From Diaminobutyricimonas sp. LJ205 (lineage in GTDB: Bacteria > Actinomycetota > Actinomycetes > Actinomycetales > Microbacteriaceae): a stretch of DNA of 64,000 nucleotides. Positions within the stretch are counted from its first letter, which is position 1. Each line of letters opens with the position of its first letter. Made by a program: the position numbers and the translations under genes. Of this stretch, positions 48,567-58,866 are shown piece by piece. The stretch spans positions 1,426,001-1,490,000 of the forward strand of contig NZ_CP046619.1 in the NCBI RefSeq assembly GCF_009755725.1. Reading direction: 5' to 3'. The notes below the pieces were generated by a model, which saw only the letters and a program-made list of their open reading frames with translations, did no database searches and was not told where the DNA came from.

Positions 48567-49450
48567 GCGAACTCGAATCCACCCTCCAGCCCGCAGCGCC
48601 GGCCGCGGTGGCCGCTCGCCGGCTGCGCAGTGCTCTGAAGAGCCCCAGCGGTCTTGTCGGCGTACTGCTCATCGGGATGCTGGCCATCCTGAGCCTGATG
48701 TCGGCGTTCGGTCTGCTGCCGTACGACCCGATCGCCCAGGACCCGCCGTCGCGGTTGCTCCCGCCCTCTGCCGAGCACCTGTTCGGCACCGACCAGTTCG
48801 GTCGCGACGTCTTCTCCCGAGTGGCCGCCGGTGTCGCCAACTCGGCAGTGATCGCCCTCGTGGCGGTGGCCTTCGCCTCTGTCGTCGGAACCATGCTCGG
48901 CCTGATTGCCGGGTTCTTCCGCGGCATCCCTGACAACGCCATCGGCGGTGTCACGAACGTGCTGTTCGCCTTCCCGCCGCTGCTGCTCGCGTTGTCGCTC
49001 GCCTCCGTGTTCGATCGCAACTGGTTCACCATCGCGGTTGCAATCGCGGTCGTCTACGTGCCGATCTTCATCCGGGTCACGCGCGGACCGGTGCTCTCGC
49101 TGCGGGAGATCGAGTACGTGAAGGCGGCGACCAGCACCGGACTCAGCCGGCCGCTGGTGATGTTGCGGCACGTGCTGCCCAACATCACCTCGATCATCAT
49201 TGTCCAGGTCACCCTGTCGCTGTCCTGGGCGGTGCTCACCGAGGCGTCGCTGAGCTTCCTCGGCCTGGGCGCACCACCGCCCACGCCATCACTCGGGTCG
49301 ATGATCTTCGAGGCAAGGACCCTCGTGTCCATTGCCCCGTGGACGATGATCGCCCCCGGAATTGTCGTCGTACTCCTCGTCGTCGGACTGAACCTGCTCG
49401 GTGACGGACTCCGCGACTACCTTGATCCACGAAACAGAGGCAAGCGTTGA
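48563..49450 (+). CDS. ABC transporter permease (OppC/DppC type)
   Basis: A 295-residue partner permease. Signature GTDQFGRDVFSRVAAG (about 74-89) and the EAA loop YVKAATSTGLSRPLVMLRHVLPN (about 188-210) identify the DppC type. ATG overlaps the preceding stop (ATGA), and the end overlaps the murQ start. Confidence 0.92.
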   Translation: MSELESTLQPAAPAAVAARRLRSALKSPSGLVGVLLIGMLAILSLMSAFGLLPYDPIAQDPPSRLLPPSAEHLFGTDQFGRDVFSRVAAGVANSAVIALVAVAFASVVGTMLGLIAGFFRGIPDNAIGGVTNVLFAFPPLLLALSLASVFDRNWFTIAVAIAVVYVPIFIRVTRGPVLSLREIEYVKAATSTGLSRPLVMLRHVLPNITSIIIVQVTLSLSWAVLTEASLSFLGLGAPPPTPSLGSMIFEARTLVSIAPWTMIAPGIVVVLLVVGLNLLGDGLRDYLDPRNRGKR

Positions 49451-50373
49451 GCCCACAAGGCCCCCTAGAGACCCAAACCGACGAACTCATCACCGAGGGG
49501 ACCGATCCGCGGTTCGCCACAATCGACCAGCTGCCGATCCGCGACCTGGTCGACCTGATGAACGAAGCGGACGCCACCGTGCCCGCCGCCGTCGGACGCG
49601 CCCGCCCGGCCATCGCCGCGGCGATCGAGGCGACCGCTGAGCGGATGAAGGCAGGCGGACGACTGATCTACGTCGGCGCCGGAACGCCGGGCAGAATCGG
49701 CGTCCTGGATGCCTCGGAATGCCCGCCCACCTTCAGCACGCCGCCGGGCCAGGTTTTCGCGATCATTGCCGGCGGGGCCACCGCCATCGTCTCGCCGACC
49801 GAGGGCGCCGAGGACGACGCACCCGCGGGCGCCCAGGCAATGGACACCGCAGGAATCGGCGCGCTGGACACCGTCATCGGCATCGCCTCGAGCGGCCGAA
49901 CCCCGTATGTCGTCGCGGCCGTGACCCGCGCTCGCGAGCTGGGCGCCCTGACCGTCGGTCTCTCATGCAACCCCGGCACCGCGCTCAGCGCGAGCGCGGA
50001 GCATCCGATCGAAATCCTGGTCGGGCCCGAGGTGATCAGCGGATCGACGCGTCTGAAGGCCGGAACCGCGCAGAAGCTCGTGCTCAACATGTTCTCGACC
50101 ATCGTGATGGTGCAACTGGGCAAGACCTACGGCAATCTAATGGTCGATGTGAAGGCATCCAACTCGAAGCTGCGCAAGCGGGCGCTGCGGATCGTGCGCA
50201 CGGTCACCGAGGCTCCGGATGCCGACGCGATCGCCGCGCTCGAAGCCAGCGGCTACAACGTCAAGCAGAGCATCCTGATGATCCGATTGGGAATCGACGC
50301 GGACACCGCCGCGCTTCGCCTTGAAGACGCGGATGGCCGGTTGCGCGTCGCCCTCGGGGAGGAGACCCGATGA
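49447..50373 (+). CDS. murQ: N-acetylmuramic acid 6-phosphate etherase
   Basis: Cleaves the lactyl ether of MurNAc-6-P to GlcNAc-6-P and D-lactate. 308 residues with the SIS fold. Visible signature YVGAGTPGRIGVLDASECPPTF (about 75-96; usual TSGR is TPGR here) with the catalytic glutamate in SECPP, and EGAEDD (about 118), IASSGRTPYV, STRLKAGTAQK, NLMVDVKASN. Start TTG at 49447 overlaps the permease stop (TTGA). GlcNAc-6-P can go on through NagA/NagB, not seen here. Confidence 0.95.
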   Translation: MSPQGPLETQTDELITEGTDPRFATIDQLPIRDLVDLMNEADATVPAAVGRARPAIAAAIEATAERMKAGGRLIYVGAGTPGRIGVLDASECPPTFSTPPGQVFAIIAGGATAIVSPTEGAEDDAPAGAQAMDTAGIGALDTVIGIASSGRTPYVVAAVTRARELGALTVGLSCNPGTALSASAEHPIEILVGPEVISGSTRLKAGTAQKLVLNMFSTIVMVQLGKTYGNLMVDVKASNSKLRKRALRIVRTVTEAPDADAIAALEASGYNVKQSILMIRLGIDADTAALRLEDADGRLRVALGEETR

Positions 50374-51530
50374 AGGTCCTGGGCATGATCTCTGGCACCT
50401 CGCACGACGGGATCGATGCAGCCGTGGTCGACTTCAGCTTCGACGACGGAGAGCTGACCGGAACGCTGCTGCACCGCAGCAGCACCCCGTACTCGGCCGC
50501 CTTGCGTACCCGGCTGGTGGAGGCGCTGCCGCCCGCCCAGACGACGCTTGCCGAGGTCTGCGAACTGGACACCCTGATCGGGCAGGCCTTCGCCGACGCT
50601 GCCTTGGCCGCACTGGCCGACCAGCCGGCCGACCTGATCGTCTCGCACGGCCAAACGGTGTTCCACTGGGTCGACGGCGGTCATGCCCTCGGCACCCTGC
50701 AGATCGGCCAGCCCGCCTGGATCGCCGAGCAGACCGGAGTGCCGGTCGTCTCCGACGTGCGCATCCGGGACATCACGGCCGGCGGCCACGGGGCGCCGCT
50801 CGTCTCGTATATGGACACCCTGCTGCTCGCGGGACAGTCGCGCACCTCGGCCGCACTGAACCTCGGCGGCATCTCGAACATGACGGTGCTGCCGGTTGGA
50901 ACAGAACCGTATGCGTACGACATCGGGCCGGCCAACACCCTGGTCGACGCCGTGGTCTCGAGCACCGGGGCGCATCCGGATGGCTTCGATGAGGACGGCC
51001 GCATCGCGGCCGCCGGCACCGTCGACCGCGAGCTGCTGGCTGCGCTGCTGGATGACGCCTACTACCGGCTTCCGGCTCCGAAGAGCACGGGCAAGGAGTA
51101 TTTCAACGGCAGCTACGTGACCGCCGCGGTTGAGCGTGCAGCGCGGGCGTTCTCCACCGAGGACCTGGTGGCGACCCTCACCGAACTCACCGTGCAGACG
51201 GTCGCCCGCGACGCACGCAGCGCGGGGATCGAGCTGCTGGTGGTGTCGGGAGGCGGATGCCGGAACCCGCTGATGTTCGACGGGATCGCGCGCGCCCTGC
51301 CCGGCACTCGGGTGGTGCGCTCGGATGACTTCGGGGCGCCAGCGGATGACAAGGAGGCGATCGCATTCGCCCTGATCGGCTGGTGCACCGCACACGGTCT
51401 GGTCGGCACCATCCCGGCAGGAACCGGTGCCCGTGAGGGGCGGATCCTCGGCACCATCACGCCCGGAGCCGGCCCGTTGGTGCTGCCTGCCCCGCTGCAG
51501 CAGCCGCTGGTGTCGCTGCAGTTGGTATGA
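50370..51530 (+). CDS. anmK: 1,6-anhydro-N-acetylmuramic acid kinase
   Basis: Opens the anhydro ring and phosphorylates anhMurNAc to MurNAc-6-P, the MurQ substrate. 386 residues; family motifs GMISGTSHDGID (about 5-16), SHGQTV (about 92), GGHGAPLV (about 134), NLGGISNMT (about 164), YDIGPAN (about 183), STGKEYFN (about 237), SGGGCRNPLM (about 289) and DDKEAIAFAL (about 328). ATG overlaps the murQ stop. The kinase is unusual for Gram-positives, where anhydro-sugars arise only from lytic transglycosylases. Confidence 0.95.
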   Translation: MKVLGMISGTSHDGIDAAVVDFSFDDGELTGTLLHRSSTPYSAALRTRLVEALPPAQTTLAEVCELDTLIGQAFADAALAALADQPADLIVSHGQTVFHWVDGGHALGTLQIGQPAWIAEQTGVPVVSDVRIRDITAGGHGAPLVSYMDTLLLAGQSRTSAALNLGGISNMTVLPVGTEPYAYDIGPANTLVDAVVSSTGAHPDGFDEDGRIAAAGTVDRELLAALLDDAYYRLPAPKSTGKEYFNGSYVTAAVERAARAFSTEDLVATLTELTVQTVARDARSAGIELLVVSGGGCRNPLMFDGIARALPGTRVVRSDDFGAPADDKEAIAFALIGWCTAHGLVGTIPAGTGAREGRILGTITPGAGPLVLPAPLQQPLVSLQLV

Positions 51531-52630
51531 CCACGATCGAGCGCCTCCGCGTGCACCGGGTCACCATCCCGTTGCTCCGGTCCTTCGTGACCGCAGTGCG
51601 CGGCACCGACGGCGTCGATGCCCTGCTGGTCGAGGCGATCGACAGCGACGGCCGCAGTGGCTGGGGTGAGGCGCCGACCAGTTGGCGAGTGACCGGGGAG
51701 AGCCCCGCAAGCGTGCGCGCCGCGGTGCTCGGTCCGCTGTCAGAGGTGGTCGCCGGACGCCGAGTGAGTGACTTGGACGTATTGGGCAACGAACTGGCGA
51801 CCGCCGTCGTGCAGAATTCGGCTGCCCGGTCGGCCGTGGACTGCGCCGTGCACGATCTGGCGGCGCAAGGGCAGTTGAAGAGCCTGCGGGCGTTCCTGGG
51901 CGGCGACGACCGGCCGGTGCTCACCGACATGACCCTGTCGATCGCCCCGCTCGACGACCTCGTCAGGACCGCCCTCGAGCACGTGGACAGTGGTTTCACC
52001 ACCTTGAAGGTGAAGGTCGGCTCGCGCGCTGACACGGCCGACGCCGTGGTGCGGATCCGCGAAGCCGTGGGATCGGCGATCGGTCTGCGCGTGGACGCCA
52101 ACCAGGCCTGGACCGCCGACGAAGCCGTGCGCATGATCCGGCACTGGGAAGACCACGGCGTCGGCCTCGAGTTCGTTGAGCAGCCCGTCGCCGCGCGCGA
52201 CGTGGACGCCTTGGCTGCGGTCACCCAGAGCGTTGCCACCCCGATCCTCGCGGATGAATCGGTATGGACAACGCACGATCTGGGGCAGGTCATCGATCGG
52301 CGTGCCGCCGATCTAGTGAACATCAAGCTGGCCAAGGCCGGCGGTTTGACCGAGGCCCGGCGGCTCGTCGCAGCGGCCGCGGCGAACGACATCGGCGTGA
52401 TTGTCGGCTGCATGATGGAAAGCCACGTGGGCATCGCGGCTGCCGAAGCGCTTGCGGCCACCCTCGGAGCCCGGGACGCGCACCGCGCGCAGGACCTGGA
52501 TGCCGGACTGTGGATGTCGTCGTCGCCAGTGAACGGCGGCATCGACTACGCCGGCGAACGCCTGCTCAGCCGGGCAACGGCCGGGCTCGGGATCGACGGT
52601 TTGGCCGCGGGGGTCAGCGCGCATGACTGA
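51527..52630 (+). CDS. dipeptide epimerase (enolase superfamily)
   Basis: Probably converts L-Ala-D-Glu from the peptide stem to L-Ala-L-Glu. A 367-residue enolase-superfamily enzyme with the MLE/epimerase catalytic set: Lys161-X-Lys163, metal ligands Asp190 (VDANQAW), Glu218 (EQPV), Asp243 (ADES), and Lys267 (NIKLAKAGG); CMMESHVG near 296 matches the dipeptide epimerase branch. Substrate assigned from the operon. ATG overlaps the anmK stop by 4 bases. Confidence 0.87.
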   Translation: MTTIERLRVHRVTIPLLRSFVTAVRGTDGVDALLVEAIDSDGRSGWGEAPTSWRVTGESPASVRAAVLGPLSEVVAGRRVSDLDVLGNELATAVVQNSAARSAVDCAVHDLAAQGQLKSLRAFLGGDDRPVLTDMTLSIAPLDDLVRTALEHVDSGFTTLKVKVGSRADTADAVVRIREAVGSAIGLRVDANQAWTADEAVRMIRHWEDHGVGLEFVEQPVAARDVDALAAVTQSVATPILADESVWTTHDLGQVIDRRAADLVNIKLAKAGGLTEARRLVAAAAANDIGVIVGCMMESHVGIAAAEALAATLGARDAHRAQDLDAGLWMSSSPVNGGIDYAGERLLSRATAGLGIDGLAAGVSAHD

Positions 52631-53765
52631 GCCGCTCGCCGCGCTGGCCGAACGGCTGGTGCATCCGGCGCATAGGGAGACCGCCGCCCCCGCCGCGGCG
52701 CCCGGAGTGGTGCTTGCCCTGCACGCGCCGGGCATCGCCGAGGTGTTCGCGGCGGGATCGCGGACGGACCCGGATGCTGAGATTCAGTTGCCGATGACCG
52801 TGGACACCCACCACGACCTGGCCTCGGTGACCAAGGTCGTCGCCACCACGACGGCACTGCTGCGACTGGTGTCCGCCGGAACCATGAGCCTCGACGCCGA
52901 GGTTCGGAGTTTTCTGCCCGGGTTCCACGGCGGCCAGAAGGACGAGGTCACCGTCCGAGATCTCCTGCTTCACCGCGGGGGACTGCAGGAGTGGCATCCG
53001 CTGTACGTCGCGGCCGGCGCCAATGACGCCGACGCGGCCGCCCGGCTGGCTGAATCCCTGCCCCTGCGGTACGCCCGCAACCACGGCAGGCACTACTCGG
53101 ACCTCGGCTTCATGCTGCTCGGACGGATCGTCGCGAACGTGGCCGCGGCACCACTGCCGGAGGCCGTCGGCAGCCTGGTGACCCATCCGCTCGGCATGCG
53201 CTCCACGCGATTCGCGCACCCGACCGGTGAGCCGGTGGCCACCAGTTCGCGTGGCGATCAGATCGAGATGACGATGATCGACTCTGGCGAGCCATACCCG
53301 GTTCCGTATCGCAGCAGCGACTTCCAGCGCTGGCGTGAGACAGCCATCACCGGACAGGTCAACGACGGAAACGCGTTCCACGCCTTCGCCGGCATCTCCG
53401 GGCACGCGGGGCTCTTCTCCACGGTCGCCGACCTGATCGGGTTCGGAACGGCACTGGCGAACTACGAGCAGCACGAGGATCTCTGGCGCGCGGACACCGT
53501 GCGCGAGTTCTTCGCTGGGGGCCCGGACAGTGCGCAGGCGCTCGGTTTCCGGCGTTACTCGATAATGCTCGACGGTCGAGCGGTGGATATGCTCGGCCAT
53601 CCCGGTTTTACGGGCTGCGCGGTGGCCTTCGCTCCGGGACGGTCCATCGCGGTCGCCGTCGCCAGCAACCGGCTGCTGGGGCGCGGTGCGCCGACTCCAA
53701 CGGAACAGCTGCTTCAGCAAGCGCTGGACGCGTCCAGTGCCACCATCAGGGAGCGTGCGCGATGA
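52623..53765 (+). CDS. serine hydrolase of the beta-lactamase / AmiE superfamily
   Basis: A 380-residue S12-type hydrolase. Catalytic Ser68-X-X-Lys71 (SVTK), Tyr158-Ser-Asp160 (YSD), and a third motif HPGFTG (about 321). There is no signal peptide, so it acts inside the cell. In Bacillus subtilis a homologous fold, AmiE, next to murQ is an N-acetylmuramoyl-L-alanine amidase; the same role (removing the peptide from imported muropeptides) is the natural inference. D-Ala-directed esterase or peptidase activity is possible instead. The first 8 bases overlap the epimerase gene. Confidence 0.82.
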   Translation: MTEPLAALAERLVHPAHRETAAPAAAPGVVLALHAPGIAEVFAAGSRTDPDAEIQLPMTVDTHHDLASVTKVVATTTALLRLVSAGTMSLDAEVRSFLPGFHGGQKDEVTVRDLLLHRGGLQEWHPLYVAAGANDADAAARLAESLPLRYARNHGRHYSDLGFMLLGRIVANVAAAPLPEAVGSLVTHPLGMRSTRFAHPTGEPVATSSRGDQIEMTMIDSGEPYPVPYRSSDFQRWRETAITGQVNDGNAFHAFAGISGHAGLFSTVADLIGFGTALANYEQHEDLWRADTVREFFAGGPDSAQALGFRRYSIMLDGRAVDMLGHPGFTGCAVAFAPGRSIAVAVASNRLLGRGAPTPTEQLLQQALDASSATIRERAR

Positions 53766-55477
53766 CGCACAGCTCCTCCCAGACACCAACCACCACCAGC
53801 CACGAGGTAACCATGGAAAACCACGCGCCAGTCCTGTCCATTCGCGACCTCTCCATCAGCTTCCGAACCGGTGGCCGCCAGGTCGAGGCGGTCAGGAACG
53901 TCTCGATCGACGTATTCGCCGGCGAGACGGTTGCGGTGGTCGGGGAGTCCGGGTCGGGAAAATCGACCACTGCTGCGGCGATCAACCGGCTGCTGCCCGA
54001 GAACGGCATGATCACGAACGGCGCCGTGGAGTTCAACGGCACCGACATCGCTCGGCTCAGCGAACGCGAGATGCGGGCCATCCGGGGAGCCGGCATCGGC
54101 CTGGTGCCGCAGGACCCCATGTCGAACCTCAACCCGCTGGTGCGCGTCGGTGACCAGGTTGCCGAGGCGCTGCAGGTGCACGGCATCGCCAGCGGGAACG
54201 CGGCCCGAGCCAAGGTCGTCGAGCTGCTGGAAATGGTCGGGATCCCGGACCCCGAGCGTCGGATCAACCAGTACCCGCACGAGTTCTCCGGAGGGATGCG
54301 GCAGCGAGTGCTGATCGCGATGGGCCTGGCCTGCCGGCCACAGCTGCTGATCGCCGATGAACCCACCTCGGCGCTGGATGTCACCGTGCAGCGGAAGATC
54401 CTGGACCAGCTGGAACTGCTGACGACTGAGATGGGCACTTCGGTGTTCCTGATCACTCACGACCTCGGTCTCGCGGCCGAACGGGCCGACCGCATCATCG
54501 TGATGTACCGCGGCGAGATCGTCGAGTCCGGCGCGGCCTCAGAGATTCTCGGCAACCCGCAGCATGAGTACACCAGGCAACTGCTGGCTGCGGCGCCGAG
54601 CCTCACCTCGGTCAGCATGGTCGAAAGCACGTCCGCCGCGTTCAGCGCCGCGCTGCCTGACGCGCCCGCGATGGACAGCCTGGTCGTCGTCGAGGACCTG
54701 TCGAAGACCTTCTCGATCAGGGGCAGGGGTGGAGCGGCGACCAGCTTCACAGCGGTCGATGGAGTGAGCTTCAGCATTCCCCGGGGCCGCACGGTGTCCA
54801 TCGTCGGTGAATCCGGTTCCGGCAAGTCGACCACGGCGAACCTCATCCTCGGACTCGAGGCGCCGACATCCGGTCGCATCAGCTTCGACGGCAGCGACAA
54901 GGCGAAGCTCAGCCGCAAGGAGCAGTTCGCCTTCCACCGGCGGGTGCAGCCGGTCTTCCAGAACCCCTACGCCTCGCTGGATCCGCGCTACACGGTCGAA
55001 CGTTCAATCGAGGAACCGCTCCGGGTGCACAAGATCGGCACCGCGGCGACGCGCCGCCAGGCGGTGGCCGAGCTGCTCGACCGGGTCGCCTTGCCTGGCT
55101 CGATGGCCGACCGGCTGCCGCACGAACTCTCCGGCGGACAGCGGCAGCGCGTCGCGATCGCCCGTGCGCTGGCGCTGTCACCCGAGCTGGTGGTGCTCGA
55201 CGAGGCGGTGTCGGCGCTGGATGTGCTGGTGCAGGCGCAGATCCTGGAGCTGTTGGCCGACCTGCAGCGTGAACTCGGCCTGTGCTACCTGTTCATCAGC
55301 CACGACCTCGCGGTGGTGCGGATGATCTCGCACGAGGTTCACGTGATGAAGCAGGGTCGCATCGTCGAGAGCGGCACGCCAGAACAGATCTTCGCGAACC
55401 CGCAGGCTGAGTACACCAAGGAGCTTCTGGACGCGATCCCGGGCACGCGGCTGGCGGGAATCCGAGCCGCGAACTAG
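53762..55477 (+). CDS. fused double ATPase of the oligopeptide ABC transporter (DppD-DppF fusion)
   Basis: A 571-residue fusion of the two cytosolic ATPases. First half: Walker [10 protein letters not shown] (about 61), signature FSGGMRQRV (about 176), Walker [13 protein letters not shown]. Second half: Walker [10 protein letters not shown] (about 351), signature [15 protein letters not shown] (about 459), Walker [12 protein letters not shown], where Ala-Val replaces Pro-Thr after Glu. ATG 53762 overlaps the preceding stop; ATG 53813 with AGGT is an alternative. It completes the transporter of the two permease genes at the other end of the operon. Confidence 0.92.
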   Translation: MTHSSSQTPTTTSHEVTMENHAPVLSIRDLSISFRTGGRQVEAVRNVSIDVFAGETVAVVGESGSGKSTTAAAINRLLPENGMITNGAVEFNGTDIARLSEREMRAIRGAGIGLVPQDPMSNLNPLVRVGDQVAEALQVHGIASGNAARAKVVELLEMVGIPDPERRINQYPHEFSGGMRQRVLIAMGLACRPQLLIADEPTSALDVTVQRKILDQLELLTTEMGTSVFLITHDLGLAAERADRIIVMYRGEIVESGAASEILGNPQHEYTRQLLAAAPSLTSVSMVESTSAAFSAALPDAPAMDSLVVVEDLSKTFSIRGRGGAATSFTAVDGVSFSIPRGRTVSIVGESGSGKSTTANLILGLEAPTSGRISFDGSDKAKLSRKEQFAFHRRVQPVFQNPYASLDPRYTVERSIEEPLRVHKIGTAATRRQAVAELLDRVALPGSMADRLPHELSGGQRQRVAIARALALSPELVVLDEAVSALDVLVQAQILELLADLQRELGLCYLFISHDLAVVRMISHEVHVMKQGRIVESGTPEQIFANPQAEYTKELLDAIPGTRLAGIRAAN

Positions 55478-55481
55478 CGGT

Positions 55482-56171
55482 TCAGCGCAGCGGCCAGGCC
55501 CCGCTCGTGGTGAAGTCGGGGTCCTTCGTGCGCCGCATGAAGTCCTGGAAGCTGGCAGCGCTTTCCGCGCTCCAGCCGATCTGGGCCTGGTGCAGTTCCG
55601 CGACATCCGTCGGCAGCTTGTCACCGTGCAGCCGGGCGATCGCCTGCGCGAGCCGGCCCGCGGCGATCGCGTCGGCGCTGGCATCGTGCGCGTTCTCAAG
55701 GTCGACGCCGTAGACCAGGGATGCCGCGCTGAGCGTGCGCTTGCCCTTGCGGTACCGGTCGACCGCCTTGTCGATCACGAACGGGTCGACGATCGGCGCC
55801 GGGTCCTCAAGCGGAGTCAGGCCGTACCGGAGTGCCTCATGATGCAGCAGCGACAGGTCGTAGGAGGCGTTGTACACCGTCAGCGCGAGGCCGCGTGCGA
55901 ACAGGGCCCGCAGGGTGGCGATGATCTCCTCCACCACGACGGCGGCCGGACGCCCGAACTGGCGAGCCCGCTCGGTGCTGATGCCATGCACCGCGCTGGC
56001 CTGCTCCGGGATCTCGATGCCCGGGTCGGCCAGCCACTGCCACTGCTCGAGCACCGTGCCGGCGCTGTCGATGATGCCGACGTGAGCGGAGACGATGCGC
56101 GCCGTTTCGACGTTCACCCCCGTGGTTTCCAGATCAAATACGCCAAGAGTGTCAAACCACGGATTGCTCAT
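55482..56171 (-). CDS. DnaQ-like 3'-5' exonuclease
   Basis: A 229-residue DEDD exonuclease. ExoI FDLETTGVN (about 12-20), ExoII YNASYDLSLLHHEA (about 99) and ExoIII HDASADAIAAGRLA (about 162-175) are present. It resembles the stand-alone proofreading-type exonucleases of Actinobacteria; target unknown. The start is 6 nt after a TAGCTT hexamer that begins with the treS stop codon. Confidence 0.87.
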   Translation of the reverse strand: MSNPWFDTLGVFDLETTGVNVETARIVSAHVGIIDSAGTVLEQWQWLADPGIEIPEQASAVHGISTERARQFGRPAAVVVEEIIATLRALFARGLALTVYNASYDLSLLHHEALRYGLTPLEDPAPIVDPFVIDKAVDRYRKGKRTLSAASLVYGVDLENAHDASADAIAAGRLAQAIARLHGDKLPTDVAELHQAQIGWSAESAASFQDFMRRTKDPDFTTSGAWPLR

Positions 56172-56180
56172 GCAGTGAAG

Positions 56181-57905
<1,725 letters not shown>

Positions 57906-57966
57906 CGTTCGAGTCTATGGTCGGCCACGGAGGCCGTGAAGGGGAGGAAGTCTAGACTTAGGCGCA
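57906..57966. promoter_or_regulatory. divergent leaderless promoters of treS and the hydrolase
   Basis: Both strands use TAGACT: minus (57917 to 57912) is 6 nt from the treS GTG, and plus (57953-57958) is 8 nt from the hydrolase ATG. Confidence 0.55.
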
Positions 57967-58866
57967 ATGTCCGCAGCATCCCCATACGCCGAACGGCTCG
58001 ACGCCATCCCCACAACGGAGCGTTCCGTGCCGGTACTCGGCAGCATCACGCGGTATTGGGAGTACGGGCCAACCGATGCCGCCACCACGGTCGTCGTCGT
58101 GCACGGCTTCCGTGGCGACCACCATGGGCTCGAACCGGTCATCGCGCACCTGTGCAACGGCACTGTGCGGGTGATCTCGCCTGACCTGCCCGGCTTCGGC
58201 CAGTCCGAGCCGCTGAACATGCGGCACGACATTCCCGGTTACGGGCGCTGGCTGCGCGCGTTCGTCGCGACCCTGGGCCTTGCCGACGCTGTGGTGCTCG
58301 GCCATTCGTTCGGTTCGATCGTTGTCGCCGGCGCCGCGGCGACCGGGCTCCCCGCCCCCCGCCTGATCCTGATCAATCCGATCGCCGCCCCCGCGCTGCA
58401 GGGACCAAGCGGCATCCTCACCCGGCTCGCCGTGTTCTATTACTGGGCGGCGGCGAGACTGCCCGAGCGGATCGGCTTCGCACTGCTGCGCAACAAGCTG
58501 ATCGTGCGGGTGATGAGCATTGCCATGGCGAAGACCAGGCAGAAGAGCCTGCGCCGATTCATTCATGACCAGCACGACCGTTACTTCAGCGCGTTCAGCG
58601 ACCGCCGAGTCGTGCTCGAAGCGTTCCAGGCGTCGGTGAGTTCGGATGCCAGCCATTTCGCCCCGCAGATCAGCGCACCCGTACTGCTGATCGCCGCGGA
58701 CGAGGACCAGATCACGCCGGTCGCCGCCCAGCACCGCCTGCAGACGCTGTTCGATCGGGCCGAGTTGGTCGTCATCCCCAAGGTTGGGCACCTCATCCAC
58801 TACGAAACGCCGCAGCCGGCTGCCGACGCGATCCGCGCCTTCCTCGCCGAGACGGCTCGCTCGTGA
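57967..58866 (+). CDS. alpha/beta hydrolase
   Basis: A 299-residue cytoplasmic hydrolase. Oxyanion motif VHGFRGDHHG (about 40-49), nucleophile GHSFGS (Ser about 116), acid DEDQITP (about 240) and His in KVGHLIHYE (about 264). No signal peptide; substrate unknown. The stop overlaps the start of the glycosyltransferase gene (GTGA), implying a paired function. Confidence 0.82.
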   Translation: MSAASPYAERLDAIPTTERSVPVLGSITRYWEYGPTDAATTVVVVHGFRGDHHGLEPVIAHLCNGTVRVISPDLPGFGQSEPLNMRHDIPGYGRWLRAFVATLGLADAVVLGHSFGSIVVAGAAATGLPAPRLILINPIAAPALQGPSGILTRLAVFYYWAAARLPERIGFALLRNKLIVRVMSIAMAKTRQKSLRRFIHDQHDRYFSAFSDRRVVLEAFQASVSSDASHFAPQISAPVLLIAADEDQITPVAAQHRLQTLFDRAELVVIPKVGHLIHYETPQPAADAIRAFLAETARS

